Below the pieces are notes generated by a model. It ran no database searches. It saw only the letters and a program-made list of their open reading frames with translations, and had not been told where the DNA came from. A DNA stretch of 64,000 nucleotides from Blasia pusilla (Eukaryota; Marchantiophyta; Marchantiopsida; Blasiales): the NCBI GenBank assembly GCA_050084515.1, contig CM114271.1, positions 41,416,001 to 41,480,000 on the forward strand, written 5' to 3'. Shown here one piece after another: positions 53,941 to 63,239 of this stretch (the first letter of the stretch is position 1; every line of letters begins with the position of its first letter). Both the position numbers and the translations under genes were made by a program.

Positions 53941-56440
53941 GGTAAGAGGAGAGGAAGAGAGGAAGAGAGGAGAGAGGAAGAGGAGAGAGAGGAGAGAGGA
54001 AACTACCTTCAATCGAAAGAGATATATTTTTTTAAGAGAGTTTCTTGCGATTTGAAGAGAGTTTCCGTTGGGTTGAACAGAGGAAAATTTCGGTGTGAAT
54101 TTTTTTGCACTTTTTTGCTCAGTTCTTAAGCACTCCCACATTTTGTTTTTCCTCTTCCACATTTTGGCAACTCCTCTGAGTCCGACGAGTTGCAAATTGC
54201 ACAAAATTAAGAAAACTAAAAAATCAGTGGAATCATAAGTGTGGAATCAATCACTTTTGCAAAGGTATATGTAATGCGAGCATGCTCTGAACTTCCTCCG
54301 TCTACGAGTCTTGTAAGATTTTCCACTTCGTCTTGAGTGCAATTCGTACCTGCGGCGATGGGCAAAATCATGGGGGTATTCCCCAGAGCTCCAATGGCAG
54401 CCAGATAAGACTTACGGAAAGTGCAAGATTCATTTGGGCATAAGAAGTACTTCAATTGATCCCCGATCAAAGGTTTTGAGTCCCCAAAACCCAAGCAGTG
54501 GTTGTCCAGTCCTTGTACAGTTCTTATTTAGGAAAGTGCCGCATGCTCTCCTAATGCCATCTAATCTTGCCCTGCAAGTGGGTCCATGTCTAGGGTTGCT
54601 CCAAGATATATGCTACCATTTCATGTTGCAATCCACCTCCATGACCGGAATCCCATATTGTTGAACCACCCCAGTGACCGGATGTTGCGAACTTCCAGCA
54701 ACGGAAGGCTTTTGAAATAAAACATTCACTGATTTTGGAGAAGTTACTCCATCACGGATTTGGGAGCAATCCGGGGTCCCCGAATACCTCGGCGGCATAA
54801 TTTCCTCATCCAAATCAATCACCGGATTCGTTCCTCGATGCTGCCTCTTCACCTTCCTGAAGTCAAGATACTTATCTGGTCTCCACGAGTCTTGCTCGGA
54901 CTGCTCTACCACCATCTGTATGGGACGTCTTGAAACGTGCCCACAAATATCCCCACCAATGTGTATGTCTTGCTCAAGGGGAGTTCCTGCTACGCACCGG
55001 TTGAAGGCTTCCACATAGAGTTTCTCATCACCCGATCTCATAGACATAGAGCTCGTAGATCGAAGGCCCCCTTCCTTTTGTTATGCCTTTTGTGAGGAAG
55101 ATATGGGATGCTGCAAACTGAAGCATTGCTCTTGCTTGGTCTTGTTGGCATGCCTCCACAAGTGAAATTCTTTGGCATGCTTGTGACGACCTCCAAGAGG
55201 AATGAACACTTTCGGCTCGACTTGTGTTGGGGCAGAGGGCATTTTCATGAATGTTCAATCCTTGCAACGACCCCAATGTGAGAAGGGAACGAAAATAGCT
55301 CAAAAGTCAAAGAAATAAGCTACCTGTCAGAACCAGACAAGTTGCAAGGCCGAGGCATCTCATGAACGACCTTGCGACCTATCGGTTCTTGATGTGTTGC
55401 AACACCCAAGAACCACCTAGTGCAACCCGTCGGATTTTGACGAAATGTGAAGTTGGAGTCAATGCCAGATCTACTGACCTAGGAGTTGCAAAGGTAGAGC
55501 TCGGTGCACTAGGAAATTCTTGACCGTTATTTGGGAAACTGAGGAATTCAAAGGCAAGCCGTAAACTCTGTATTAACCATTTGCTAGAGGTAGGAGATTT
55601 AATACTTTACGGTTTACAATCACTGAATGGATTGTCTCACCTATTATGTCCTCCATACCGTCCACCCTAAAATCCTTGGACACAAAGATGGTTCCAATTT
55701 GGAGAAGAAATCGAACTCAGAGAAAATTTTCATCCACTGGTATGAAAGACTCACGAGCTTGCGGCCGAACGATTTCTGATTAAGGAAGGGCCGCTAGATG
55801 ACTGCCACAAGTAAGCTTCACATAATTATCCCTTCCCAGAAGATTCCATTGGGAGGAGACTGAGAATAAGAATGAAGATAAGAATGGGAATGGGTATGAG
55901 AATGAGAATGAGAATGTTCAATTTATAGTGAATAGGGACTCAGATTCTCCTGACAGAATTTGACTGATAAGATGAAGTTTGGTAGGTGAGATTTTCTGAC
56001 ATGATGGATTCAATTATGTTGCAACTAGTCGGAGTCCGATGGGTTGCAGAATTTGGGAATCAGAGACGTGGATTGCGAAGCACCCAGTTTCTTTTTTTTG
56101 TTTCCGTGTCCCAATGCAATTTGGAAGCCGTCGGAGTCCGTGGAGTTGGTACTTGCTTCATGCCGACCAATGGTCTTTTGAGACGATTTTGCTAGCATCA
56201 AACACGAGACATCGCTTGCATTTGCTAAGGTAACTAATCGCTCGGGACTGTTACGGGATTTTCCAACTCATGGTAAACCTTGTGACCCGTCGGATTGCAA
56301 GAGGTTGCCTCGGAACTATCCGTTGTCGCATTTTTACCCGAGGGATAGAAAATAGTGCAACATGTCTGTTATCGACAGGTTTCCTAGGAACCTCGCCTAT
56401 TACCCCAAGATGAGGGAACCGTGCAACCCGTTGGCCTCCG
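53928..56440. other. Spacer between the inverted arms, with unresolved minus-strand exons
   Basis: It holds a homopurine GA-rich run (53,940-54,000), isolated palindromes (54,165, 55,320, 55,373, 55,418, 56,020, 56,124, 56,280, 56,360) and a GAATGA-type run near 55,890. Minus-strand frames at 55,303-55,028, 55,047-54,613 and 54,494-54,216 look like spliced coding sequence (for example EVVTSMPK/FHLW and KYLDFRKVKRQHRGTNPVID), but I recognise no domain and cannot join them. Confidence 0.4.
54216..55303 (-). pseudogene. Unidentified minus-strand gene fragment in the spacer
   Basis: Three successive minus-strand open frames cover 92, 144 and 91 codons with mixed, protein-like composition (Cys, Trp and charged residues spread evenly), unlike the shadows elsewhere. 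The middle one contains EAFNRCVAGTPLEQDIHIGG and ends MEVDCNMKW. None matches the arms' gene. It may be another exon set of the same element family, or another host-gene fragment. No function can be assigned. Confidence 0.3.
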
Positions 56441-56705
56441 ACGGGTTGCGCAAGTGCCTCCCCTTGTAACGCTTACATGAAGGAAGCGTGCAACCCGTCG
56501 GCCGCCGACGAGTTGCGCGGGTACCCCGCCTTGTTATCTCAAGACGAGGGAAGGGTGCAACCCCCCGATCTCGACGGATTGCGCGGATACCGCGTGTTCT
56601 TGCCCCAAGACGGCGGAGGCTCGCAACCTGTCGGACTCCGAGGGGTTGTCAGGATAGCTCGGCTAGGATGGATGCCTCCAACCCGTCGGAGACCGTCAGG
56701 TTGGT
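56423..56705. repeat. Palindrome array upstream of the right TATA box
   Basis: Palindromes start at 56,423, 56,490, 56,557, 56,633 and 56,678 (spacing 67, 67, 76, 45 bp), ending about 90 bp before the TATA box. The first is nearly perfect (GCAACCCGTTGG ... CCGACGGGTTGC). Confidence 0.92.
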
Positions 56706-56793
56706 GGTTTTCACGTCCAGACCTCCATAACAGCCGACACGTCGCCATCGGAATGACGGTGCGATCTAACGGTCAGCCCAACGGCTGGAAAAG

Positions 56794-56801
56794 TATAAAT
56801 A
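56794..56801 (+). promoter_or_regulatory. TATA box of the right gene copy
   Basis: TATAAATA lies 235 bp before the ATG at 57,029, in a block conserved with the left copy. The leader that follows has no ATG before 57,029, which supports that start. Confidence 0.65.
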
Positions 56802-58214
56802 GGCTAGGGTTCGCTCATTTTCGGTTTTTCGTTTCGCGATCTCGATTGCTCTTAAGCGCAGTAGCGGACCAGATACCAAGGGGCGCTTTACACGACGACT
56901 CATTGCGAGACTCATCGCGAGACGATTCGAGCGACTCATCAAGGCGACCCATCCGAGCGACTCATCAAGGCGACTCATCGTGCACAGAAAGTAATTTTGT
57001 TGTCAAGGAGGTGGCATTTTCCAGAACAATGACGAGGAAACAAACTCAAGCAAGCAAGGCTGGGAGCTTCACTCCCAAGTCCAGGACTCCTGCGTCACCA
57101 TCTCTAGGGCCTCGTTCAGCCAATAAGATGAGTCAGCAAGAGATCAAGGAGCGCAAAAGGGAAGCAAAGATGCACAGGCAAGAGCTTCTTGCAAAATGTG
57201 TTAAGGAGGCGCTTGAAAAACACAACGCAGAGGTTGAGGCGTCGCAGGACTTGAAGAAAAGGATCGGTGAGGAGAGCAGAATTGGCAAAAGCTCGAAGGG
57301 AAAAAGCGAGTGCCATTGAAGAAAGCCCGGCCTGTCCAACCGAAAGTGTTGAGATGCAGAAAATGTCTCCGATGAAGTCTGGGGACACAATCAATATAAA
57401 ATCGATTGAGGAAACGGGCGAAGTTCAAGTGACAGACGATGAGGTCATGAGGACCGCCAGCGTGGAGATGGTGGACATCTCTGAAGAAGCATGAGAGTGG
57501 TCTTCCTCATCTCTTAGCCCGACCGAAGAAATCGACCTCTATCGGATCGACAAGTTTCCAGTGGACTTGCTAGCTACTGTCCTAGAGCAGTTGGCGGGCC
57601 AAGACACCGACCCAATCTTTGAGAGGGTAAGATACGATCTTTGTTCTTTGAGTTATGTGAAGGCCCATGTTGCGATTCATTGGCAATTGAGTTTTAGTTT
57701 ATTGACCTTGTCCCCGTTGTGACAGGTGGTAAAGCAAGTGGCACTAATGAAGGGCCAGAACGCCCCGAGAATTCCACTTTGCCGATTGCAGAAAATGGAG
57801 TACGTCCGCAAAATTCAGTCTGATGAGGATACTGCGAAGCTAAAACAATCGGCAACGACAGCATCCTACGTCGACAACTTCCCTCCGTTCTATGTTCAGC
57901 CTTACGATGAACATGGAACGCAAGCGCTGGTGACGGAGGAGGACTTGGAAGCGCTCGACATATTCTAGAGGAATTAAGAAGGGCGATTGAGGGGATGGAA
58001 TTCAGATGGATGCGGTTCCTGTATTTCTTCATCTGGGATGGAAACCAGAGGTTCATGGCGTGGACCCAATTTGTAGAGGAGCGCCAAAACTCATTGGAGG
58101 CGCATTTCTCCGTGAAGGCAGTCGTGCTACATCCATACCCTCATCACATGGCGATGGTGGAGATGGCATGCATGCCATAAACACGTAAGTTTCCTCTTCC
58201 TTTATTTTGATTGC

Positions 58215-58796
58215 TGCAAACCGTCGGACTGCGACGAGTTGTTTAACTAGTGGTTACAAAACATCGGATGCCTTAAAGCAACTCGTGGAAGTCCGACAAG
58301 TTGCTTGACTGGCCGCTGTTTTTAGGATGTTTTTGGCCGAAAGCAAATCGTCTGAGTCCGACGAGTTGCTTGACTGGCCACTATTTTTAGGATGTTTTTG
58401 GCCGAAAGCAACTCGTTGGAGTTCCACGAGTTGCTCGAATGGCTGTTGTTTTAGGATGTTTTTGGCCGAAAGCAACTTGTCGGACTCTGACGGGTGGCAT
58501 TCGCCGGCACGGGAAGGTGATCGGAGTAGGGGAGCTTGATTTTTGGCGTCAAATTGCAGCTTTACTTGAAATTGCACAACCTGTCAGACTCCAACGGGTT
58601 GATATGTTCACTTTTCCCGCGGAGACCACTCTCTGAATATAAATTATCTGACAACCCGTCGGAGTCTGACGGGTTGTAACTAGGCAATCACAAATCTGAA
58701 TGCAATCTGTCGGACTCCGATGGGTTGCAATATTTAGCTCGTAGCTACCATTCCGACCATTAGGTGTGGCGACCTGTCGGAGTCGGACGGGTTGCA
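58215..58796. repeat. Palindrome array in intron 2 of the right copy, with 65-bp tandem period
   Basis: Palindromes start at 58,215, 58,278, 58,343, 58,408, 58,472, 58,576, 58,655, 58,703 and 58,770. Those from 58,278 to 58,472 are 65, 65 and 64 bp apart and share the spacer core GGATGTTTTTGGCCGAAAG. Together they fill most of the 660-bp intron. Confidence 0.92.
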
Positions 58797-59341
58797 GGAA
58801 CCCATGTAGCTTGCAAAAATTCTTATATTATGGTTGGATGTGCAGGATTGTATCCGAGGGGAATGTCACCCACCACTGGATCGAGGATTTCGATCGGGTG
58901 AAGAAAGTGCCGACGAGGCACCCGGCAGAGTACAAGGGGTTCTTGGGCGACGCCCTTGTAAATGAGATGCTGGCAAAGGGGGCTCAAATAAAAAAAAAAA
59001 AGACTTTTATTTTCCAAGCTGCAGCCGTGACAATCCTTTGCTGGTCGAAGATACATGCCGCCATGAAGAGCGCTTCATTGGAGCTAGAGGGGAGAGAGAA
59101 CGTGTCTGTGTCTGAGCGTGCTAAGTTCATCCAAGCTGCAGTATCTGCAGCTATGAAGTAGATTGCAAGCAAGATCCAGCGCTACATTGCCATTCTCAAC
59201 CCCGAACAAGGAGCTGAAGGCGATAATCAAGCGCTAGCGGAAGAGGAATGAAGATCCACAGGGTCGGATTGGGGAGAAAGTGTCTCTCGACTGCGTCCAT
59301 CGATTTTTCTTATCTAGAATTTCGGAATTTAGGAGATTATT

Positions 59342-59401
59342 GAGACTGATTTTCATCAGTCTCTATGCCCTCGAGACTGATGAAAATCAGTCTCGAGGGC
59401 A
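59342..59401. repeat. Fold-back inversion in exon 3 of the right copy
   Basis: Arms 59,343-59,363 and 59,373-59,393 are perfect 21-bp reverse complements. The left gene copy has this sequence only once (51,205-51,232), so the extra inverted piece arose after the two arms split. Confidence 0.9.
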
Positions 59402-60589
59402 GAGAGGCCCAAAAGAGGGCGGAACACCATCCTCCGGGTGTCTCTGATCCAGTGATCTCCCACTGGCTCCGTGAATGGTCATTCTGGGACGCATTGCGGC
59501 TTCTCAGGAAGTCCATGCTCGTGGGTCTCCAAGCAGAGCTAAAAAAAATTGAGCCAATTCGAGAGGAAGAAAACCTTGACAGTAGTGAAGATTTCAAACT
59601 TTGGCTGGTTGACATCCGGGACAAGCCCATAAAACACCCAGGCTTCAGGATGATTTTCAAGGATCACATCCTCCCTTAGGTAGACCTTGATGGAGAAATA
59701 GAGGCGAAGAAAAGGGATTTCGCAAAGAAAAAATGAGATCTTCAAGAGCAGGCGGTCGATGCATCTCGAGTAAGAGCTTCCTAACGCATGGTGTTCAGGT
59801 ACCTCGTCCATTGTAAGAATGCAGGTACGTGGCGAAAAATACCGACAACTTCCAAATTGTGGGCTTGTCCGCCTGATGGAGAGACATTTTGCATGTACGA
59901 CATGGAGATGGCTCAAAGCATGTCCGACTGGGAGGTGGAGAATTGCCCCATCTGGCCGGACTTCAACGACCCTGAGGACACAACGGAGAAAAATCTACGC
60001 CTGGTCTATGATGCAATGGATGCAGGTAGGTACGACATCCCCAATTTTGTGCAACCTGAAGACTTTTTCGAAGGACATACAGAGGAGCAAGCCCTCAAGA
60101 CAACGGAGTTGGTGTCCAAGGTCGTCACCGCCAAGGACAAATCTACAGCGGGTCTCAAAGCTAAGGCGAGGGGATCGAAGAATTCTGAGGCCGAGTCTTC
60201 CCAAAAAGAGGCTGAGAATTCAAGGTGAGAGGTGGAATCGTCCGGGCGAGCGGGGAGAGAGGGTCGGACCAGGTTCTTCGCAAAAAAAACTCCACCAGAG
60301 TTTGAGGTAATAGAGACCCTAACAAGCCGACTGCAGACTCGGGAGAAGCGGAAGTGAGAGGCGACAGGTTTGTCCCGAGGAGTAGACCAGGATGTGGAAT
60401 ACACTCCATCATCCTTGGGAAGATATAGAGAAACAACAACCTGGACAAGCGTCATCATTCACTGCACGAATCATCTAGATGAGCTGCAAAGTTTTAGTTC
60501 CCAAGCGTCGACACCCGCCATCGACAAATTAACAACGCTGGGACGGGCATGCTCTGTGGACGGTCCATGGGGAGGTCGAGGAGGTGGCA

Positions 60590-60882
60590 ATGGATCTCTT
60601 CGTCGCTGATTTTCCCTCGGGGTTGCGCTAATGAGACGAGAATCCGTCTGACGGTGTCCCAAATTGGAATGTCCCTCTTTCTTATGACCAGATCGCGCTC
60701 CTATTTTCCTTTGCAGACGCTTATCTCAGTGACAGGGGCTGTTTCTTGGTCTTGACTGGAGGGAGCGAGGATGAGCTCTTCAACCTGCAGTGCGTCAAGT
60801 GGTCGCTAAAGTGGAGGATGGCGCAATCGTGGGTCATCAAGAACGAGTACCCACTCCGATCGGCGACGAGTCAAATCCGGGT
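60590..60882 (+). pseudogene. Methyltransferase-like domain, first part
   Basis: The frame from the ATG at 60,590 reads MDLFVADFPSGLR, then TAA-TGA, then PNWNVPLSYDQIALLFSFAD and onward to the donor at 60,883 (CGG followed by GTAAGG). In N6_N4 methyltransferases, DPPY at the start of this segment binds the target base; here the equivalent position reads DFPS. Whether that is family-wide or decay of this copy cannot be told from one copy. Confidence 0.55.
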
Positions 60883-60911
60883 AAGGGCTCTTAATCCATC
60901 TCCAAATTGTC

Positions 60912-61243
60912 TTGCTCCGACGGGTTGCATGTCTCCATGCATGCAACCCGTCGGATTGTCTGAGCTGGAGACTTTGATGGTGCAATCTGTCTAAAAGCCA
61001 CGGGTTGCAAATTTACAGCAAGTCTCCATTGGATGAATGCAACCAGTTGGAACCTGACGGGTTGCAAGTGCTTATGCTTTTCCTTTTGTTTCTAGATGAT
61101 GCAACCCGTCTGAAAGCGACGGGTTGCTCTTAGCCAACCATGGGTTGCTCTAAGCCAGCAACTTGTTGCCTTCCGAGGGGTTGCTCATGGCAAAACAAAT
61201 CACTAACACTTGTAAAACAACCCGTCGGACTCCGACAAGTTGC
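60912..61243. repeat. Palindrome array in the intron between the two methyltransferase-like parts
   Basis: Palindromes start at about 60,982, 61,039, 61,101, 61,158 and 61,217 (spacing 57-62 bp). The first unit, 60,915-60,957, is inside-out: GACGGGTTGCAT, a short loop, then ATGCAACCCGTC. Confidence 0.9.
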
Positions 61244-61400
61244 TCCAATGTTAGGACTAAGTTCTCTGGGGTTTAGCAAAGTTCTTTGGGAATGAGTTGC
61301 ACATTGTGTCAACATTCTGATAGTATACCTTTCTTGTTGTTGCATACTGAAATTAGCTCTTTCTTGTTGCTGACATTTTTTCCAATCTGCTTCTTTACAG

Positions 61401-61915
61401 ATGGACCACTCCTTTGTCTATTGTTTTGTAAGGCCCGAGCACAACTTCCAAGTGTTTCAGATCCTCGATCCAGTGGATCCATGCTCCGATGGGTACAACT
61501 TAGATTGTTTATACAATTCCCCCCCTGGGGAATTTACATGCAAAATGGTACCCCCTTACTTGGAGGAAGGGAAAAGTCGCCAACGCTGATGCAAACACTC
61601 ATCGAGCTCTGCTCAAGGCCGGGTGACTTGGTGTTCAACTTAGTGGGCCTTTCAGGGGCGAGTATCAGAGGCGTCTGGCAGAGTGGCAGGAACACTATCT
61701 GCCTTGAGGGAAGGCAAGAACTATTTGACCTTTGCAAAGAGGCAAAGGTAGACTACGACAGGCTAGTTGGGGCGTACAACTCTCCTCCGAAGCCGAGAGC
61801 TCCGGTTCCACACCCACCATTGGTAGTGACACCATTGTCACTTCCTACGATTTCAAAAATTGGGAGGGCAAGGCTGACAATAATTCTGGTAGAGCTCTCG
61901 GACGATGACGAGTGA
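61401..61915 (+). pseudogene. Methyltransferase-like domain, second part
   Basis: The acceptor is at about 61,400 (TTTACAG). The frame starts MDHSFVYCFVRPEHNFQVFQ and runs to PPYLEEG. A frameshift near 61,570 moves to the frame with EKSPTLMQTLIELCSRPGDL and WQSGRNTICLEGRQELFDLC. The latter resembles the KPxxLxxxLIxxSSxPGDxVxDPF...GSGT...GRxxIGxE end of N6_N4 methyltransferases, but the Asp-Pro-Phe and the glycine pair are altered. It ends VELSDDDE and a stop at 61,913. Confidence 0.58.
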
Positions 61916-61929
61916 GTTCAAAAAACTCA

Positions 61930-63065
61930 AGGACCCAACTTGACTGCAGCGTTTTGGAATAGGGATTTATTTGATGACGAGGCAAAAGAATTCATAGAAT
62001 AGATTTTTTCGAACGATGATGGTGTTTGTAAAAGTTTTCTGAATATCTTTTTTTGTCTTGTCGATTATGATCGTCTATGTACTCCGACAGTTCAAATTGC
62101 AACCTGTCGGATTGCCACACGTTGCAACTTTTCACTTTTTGACCACTGCACCTTTTTAACCACTTCCAGGCAATCTGTTGGATTCCGACAAGTTGGTTGC
62201 GTGAGTGATCAGACTCTTTCTCTATTAGTCCAACTTTAGAGGCATTCTAGCGGGCTTCTTCACTTTGGCACCTTCCCCTAGTTTCGTCAAACAAGTCTTA
62301 GGCTTCCTCTTTTCTCTAAGACGTGTTGGATTCCTACTACCTATCGGATTGCCATGATTGTGTCTCCAAGGACAGAGCACATATTGATACTTGATGGGTG
62401 TCACCTTGTAGAGCGTACAAGATTTACTGCCAAGGAAGGCGGTGGGACTCAAATCAGGTTACATGGGACCGTTATGGTGTACCTAGGGGGGTGCCAAGGC
62501 TCTCGAATTCGCCAACATTTTCGATCCCCGTCTACAATCGGCCAAAGGAGCCACTTGTATCCCACGACATTCCTTTTGTACAGGAACCTATGAGAGTTAG
62601 GAGTAAAATTGTAGATGATGAGGCTAAAGAAATCATAGACTAGATCAAATGTACATTTCTGAGCAGCTTCGGATGTAATAAAGGACAAAATTTTTTCAAA
62701 CGATAATAGTGTTTGTAAAAGTTTGCTGAATATTTTTTTTTGGACTTGTCGATTTTGTTCGTCTAGCTACTCAGAATTTTTATTTTGCAACCCGTCGGAT
62801 TCTGACGGGTTGCAACTTTTCACTTTTTCACCACTACAACTTTTTACCCATTTCCAGGCAAGCTGTCAGATTCCGGCAGGTTGGCTGCTTGAGTGATTGG
62901 ACTCTTTCCCTATGAGACCAACTTCTGAGGCATTGTGGTGGGCTTCTTTACTTTTGGCTCGTTCCCCTTATATCGTCAAACCAGTCATAGGCTTCTTTTC
63001 TTCTCTAAGAGGTGCTGGATTCCTACTACCTGTCGGATTGCCGTTTCGGATTCCCAACCAGTTGG
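61930..63065 (+). repeat. Tandem duplication of the gene's 3' end
   Basis: 61,930-62,360 and 62,605-63,060 are diverged direct copies (period about 670 bp). Both begin with a coding tail ending FDDEAKEFIE* or VDDEAKEIID*, then TTTGTAAAAGTTT, then two palindromes (62,098 and 62,170; 62,788 and 62,859). Between them, 62,398-62,643 is open and ends with the second tail (RPKEPLVSHDIPFVQEPMRV), which looks like an alternative C-terminal exon. Confidence 0.7.
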
Positions 63066-63134
63066 ATTTTCGTGGGTGCAGGATGGAATGGAATCACTTC
63101 TCAAAATCTTTCCTTTGTTATGGTGAGTTTTCTT

Positions 63135-63205
63135 GCAAGGGGTGCAAGCCATCTGAATTCGACGGGTTGCAAGAGTTGCAACCTGTAAAATTCCGACGGA
63201 TTGGG
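63135..63205. repeat. Last palindrome copies
   Basis: Two adjacent degraded copies at about 63,145 and 63,177 mark the right limit of the palindrome family in the window. Confidence 0.75.
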
Positions 63206-63239
63206 AGGGGTGCAGCTTCTCAATTTCTCAGATTTAGGA

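Larger units (their letters stand above)
56441..60149 (+). repeat. Right arm of the large inverted duplication
   Basis: Inverted homologue of 50,471-53,927. It is about 250 bp longer, mainly through the E1 segment that the left arm has lost. Unlike the left arm, the gene in it continues without a break past the end of homology at 60,149. Confidence 0.93.
57029..61915 (+). pseudogene. Multi-exon gene ending in an N6-adenine/N4-cytosine DNA methyltransferase-like domain
   Basis: Exons: E1 57,029-57,626, E2 57,726-58,184, E3 58,845 to about 60,230, then about 60,430-60,882, and 61,401-61,915. E1 encodes a basic coiled-coil-like head (MTRKQTQASKAGSF, then QQEIKERKREAKMHRQELLA). E2-E3 are of unknown fold. 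The last two parts match a beta-order N6_N4 methyltransferase: a motif IV region as MDLFVADFPSG at 60,590 where DPPY is expected; LSDRGCFLVLTGGSEDELFN; WRMAQSWVIKNEYPLR; DHSFVYCFVRPEH; and LMQTLIELCSRPGDLVFN followed by LVGLSGAS in place of FxGxGT, then WQSGRNTICLE. It is damaged: a 38-bp deletion in E1 near 57,265, a TAG at about 57,966, a TAG at about 59,159, stops at 60,629-60,634, and a frameshift near 61,570. No activity is expected from this copy. Confidence 0.62.
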
